A stretch of 64,000 nt of DNA from JALHSW01 sp963720675 (GTDB lineage: Bacteria > Actinomycetota > Acidimicrobiia > IMCC26256 > PALSA-555). Positions 62,605-64,000 of this stretch are shown here, in pieces. The translations under genes and the position numbers were made by a program. The first letter of the stretch is position 1. Every line of letters begins with the position of its first letter. The stretch lies in contig CAVRGH010000002.1 in the NCBI GenBank assembly GCA_963720675.1, positions 62,001-126,000 on the forward strand. Reading direction: 5' to 3'. The notes beneath the pieces are model-generated. The model ran no database searches, had not been told where the DNA came from, and saw only the letters and a list, made by a program, of their open reading frames with translations.

Positions 62605-63654
62605 TCAGTGATCGTGGCGGTGGTGCACGTCGCTGACGTGCGGATGGGCGTGCACGAGACGATCGTGCTGGTGCTGGTGTGAGTGCGGCTCATCGGGGTC
62701 CGCTCCCGGCGCGTGGTCGTGGCGATGATGCGAGTCGTGTACGTGCACGTGGTCATGTGTCAGTGGCTCGTGCTCGTGGGTGTGCTCGTGGCGCTCACGC
62801 AGGACTGCGAGCACTCCGACGGCCATGATTGAACCGGCGACGAGCTCCTGCACTCCGAGCTGCTCACCGAGGAGTGGCCACGCAGCCACCGCGCCAACGA
62901 ACGGTGCGACCGCGAAGATCGCCGATTCTCGTGCCGCACCGAGGAGCCGGAGCGCGTAGGCGTCGAGCACGACCGACATCCCGAACGCGAACGCACCCAG
63001 CACGAGCGCGGCGAGGAGCACTCGGAGGTCCGGGACGGCGGCCCCGAGCAGGAGCGCGATCCCGACGTTCACGGTGGCGGCGACGCCCGTCTTCACGGTG
63101 ACGATCGAGAACGGGTCCCGCACGGTCAGCGTCTGCGTGACGTTGTTGTCGAGGCCCCAGCACGCGCAGGCAGCCGCGATGCAGACGATCCCGGCCAGCT
63201 GTCCGCCGATCGAGCCGTGGGGGAGGGTGAGCACGACTGCCCCCGCGAAGATGCACGCGGCTCCGAGCGCTGCCATCTTCCCCAGGTGCTCGCGGAAGAC
63301 CAGTACGCCGAGCAACAACGTCGCGGGGCCTTCGAGGTTCAGGAGCAGGGACCCGGTCGACGCTTGCACCTGTTCCAGGCCGACCAGCAAGAGCACCGGG
63401 GCCGCGATCCCGCCGGCCAGAGTGACGACGCCGAGGCGCGGGAGATCGGATCGACGGAGCCGCGCTTCGCGCGAGCGACGCCGAACCGGGATGAGCACCG
63501 CCAACGCCAGGAACGCGCCCAGGTAGAGCAGACCGGCGAGGAGCTGCGGACCGACGGAGTCCAGGAGCCCCTTCGAGATCGGGGTGCTCACCCCGAACGA
63601 GATTGCCGCGCCGAGACCGAGCAAGGTACCGACGGTCGCGGGGCGCTTCGCCAT
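62605..63654 (-). CDS. EamA-family transporter with histidine-rich tail
   Basis: 349 residues. Ten helices of the drug/metabolite transporter fold in two EamA repeats: GTLLGLGAAISFGVSTPISK, LLLVGLEQVQASTGSLLLNL, EGPATLLLGVLVFREHLGKM, GIVCIAAACACWGLDNNVTQ, VAPFVGAVAAWPLLGEQLGV. The last 63 residues contain 23 His, mostly alternating with Asp/Glu/Val (HDHVHVHDSHHRHDH), a metal-binding cytosolic tail unusual for EamA. Metal efflux or metal-gated export is inferred. ATG 63654 has GGGAG upstream. Confidence 0.85.
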   Translation of the reverse strand: MAKRPATVGTLLGLGAAISFGVSTPISKGLLDSVGPQLLAGLLYLGAFLALAVLIPVRRRSREARLRRSDLPRLGVVTLAGGIAAPVLLLVGLEQVQASTGSLLLNLEGPATLLLGVLVFREHLGKMAALGAACIFAGAVVLTLPHGSIGGQLAGIVCIAAACACWGLDNNVTQTLTVRDPFSIVTVKTGVAATVNVGIALLLGAAVPDLRVLLAALVLGAFAFGMSVVLDAYALRLLGAARESAIFAVAPFVGAVAAWPLLGEQLGVQELVAGSIMAVGVLAVLRERHEHTHEHEPLTHDHVHVHDSHHRHDHAPGADPDEPHSHQHQHDRLVHAHPHVSDVHHRHDH

Positions 63655-63719
63655 CACTCCCACGTTAGGACTTGGAGGAATCCTCGACCTCGGTGGTCGT
63701 GCACGCGCAGACTCTGGGT

Positions 63720-64000
63720 ATGACGGACCGCGGCGCCTACTGGGATGCGGTCTACGAAGCGGACCCTCCGGACCAGGTCAGCTGGTTCGAACGGGAACCG
63801 TCGGTCTCGCTGCGGCTGGTCGAGTCGCTCGCTGCGGGGCCGTCGGCCGCGATGATCGACGTGGGTGGCGGGTGCTCGATGCTCGTCGACCGCCTCCTCG
63901 AGGAGGGTTTCGCCGACCTCACCGTCCTCGACGTCTCCGAGCGCGCGCTGGCGTCGGCACGAGCGAGGCTCGGTCCGTCGGCGAAGCGTGTCAACTTTCT
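63720..64000 (+). CDS. SAM-dependent methyltransferase, amino-terminal part (cut by window edge)
   Basis: First 93 residues of a class I methyltransferase: AYWDAVYEADPPDQVSWFER, motif I AAMIDVGGGCSMLVDRLLEE, then FADLTVLDVSERALASARAR with the acidic residue binding the SAM ribose. The start (YW...Y...DPPDQVSWF) matches a small-molecule methyltransferase type often annotated as methyltransferase domain protein. ATG 63720; the rest lies beyond the right edge. Divergent from the EamA gene, 65 bases apart. Confidence 0.85.
   Translation, partial: MTDRGAYWDAVYEADPPDQVSWFEREPSVSLRLVESLAAGPSAAMIDVGGGCSMLVDRLLEEGFADLTVLDVSERALASARARLGPSAKRVNF

Noticed and set aside
1..64000. Search for mobile elements, integrases, phage genes, toxin-antitoxin or known defence genes
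   Set aside because: None seen; the content is consistent with a stable chromosomal segment, and base composition is uniform apart from a slightly less GC-rich patch around 22690-22740.

Overview
The window is about 64 kb of very GC-rich DNA from a high-GC Gram-positive actinobacterium. Its gene content is F420/FMN luciferase-like enzymes, a PPOX-type F420 protein, MmpL-type transport, LPxTG and TadE/TadG surface genes, an SARP-like regulator, ergothioneine synthesis, and GTGA/ATGA-overlapped operons. It looks most like an uncultured Acidimicrobiia-type genome, but that assignment is inference. No rRNA, tRNA, CRISPR array, insertion sequence or phage gene was found.

Layout. 1-6.5 kb: start of an extracellular solute-binding protein, a TetR repressor, and a divergent chain P450 - LLM oxidoreductase - three SDRs with 4-base overlaps, probably a catabolic operon for a hydrophobic substrate. 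6.6-10.6 kb: nitrogen control block (glnD-like, amtB, PII). 10.6-13.9 kb: PadR-coupled membrane protein, zinc-ribbon protein, phosphoribosyltransferase, DsbA-like protein, VOC protein. 13.9-18.5 kb: amidohydrolase, PAS-GGDEF-EAL protein, small SARP operon. 18.6-24.7 kb: ECF sigma/anti-sigma pair, a cell-wall-anchored (LPFTG) repeat protein and TadE/TadG-like genes. 24.8-28.7 kb: membrane protein, two solute-binding proteins and a TetR. 28.9-31.8 kb: crotonase, an ArsR-SRPBCC fusion and the same module in split form. 31.9-36.9 kb: DrrAB-type ABC exporter, methyltransferase, acetyltransferase, ECF42-type sigma with its DGPF partner. 37-41 kb: PPOX/LLM operon, TetR, hotdog dehydratase, VOC protein. 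41-43.3 kb: egtB-egtD. 43.6-57.2 kb: three OmpR/histidine-kinase pairs interleaved with a ZIP transporter, envelope glycosyltransferases (GT87-like, GT39-like, Dpm1-like plus GtrA), a DEDDh exonuclease and an unrecognised nucleotidyltransferase-like protein. 57.4-64 kb: small secreted or membrane proteins, ferric-reductase-like protein, LPG-synthase-type flippase, CsoR/CstR-like repressor, MmpL transporter, EamA transporter with a histidine-rich tail, and the start of a methyltransferase.

Two general properties matter to the reader. First, more than 20 genes are interrupted by single-base frame changes, usually in short G/C runs, while both halves remain well conserved. I annotate these as single genes with a frameshift, because the pattern looks like residual sequencing error rather than gene decay. 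Second, several regulator-linked promoters place the -10 box about 7 bases before the start codon (leaderless mRNAs), with inverted-repeat operators laid over the promoter.

The most novel signals are: a three-copy promoter element TTGACC-N32-TACGTT near envelope glycosyltransferase genes; an exonuclease/nucleotidyltransferase-like gene pair at 53.5-55.4 kb; and a CstR-like repressor with a 25-residue Met/His-rich peptide.
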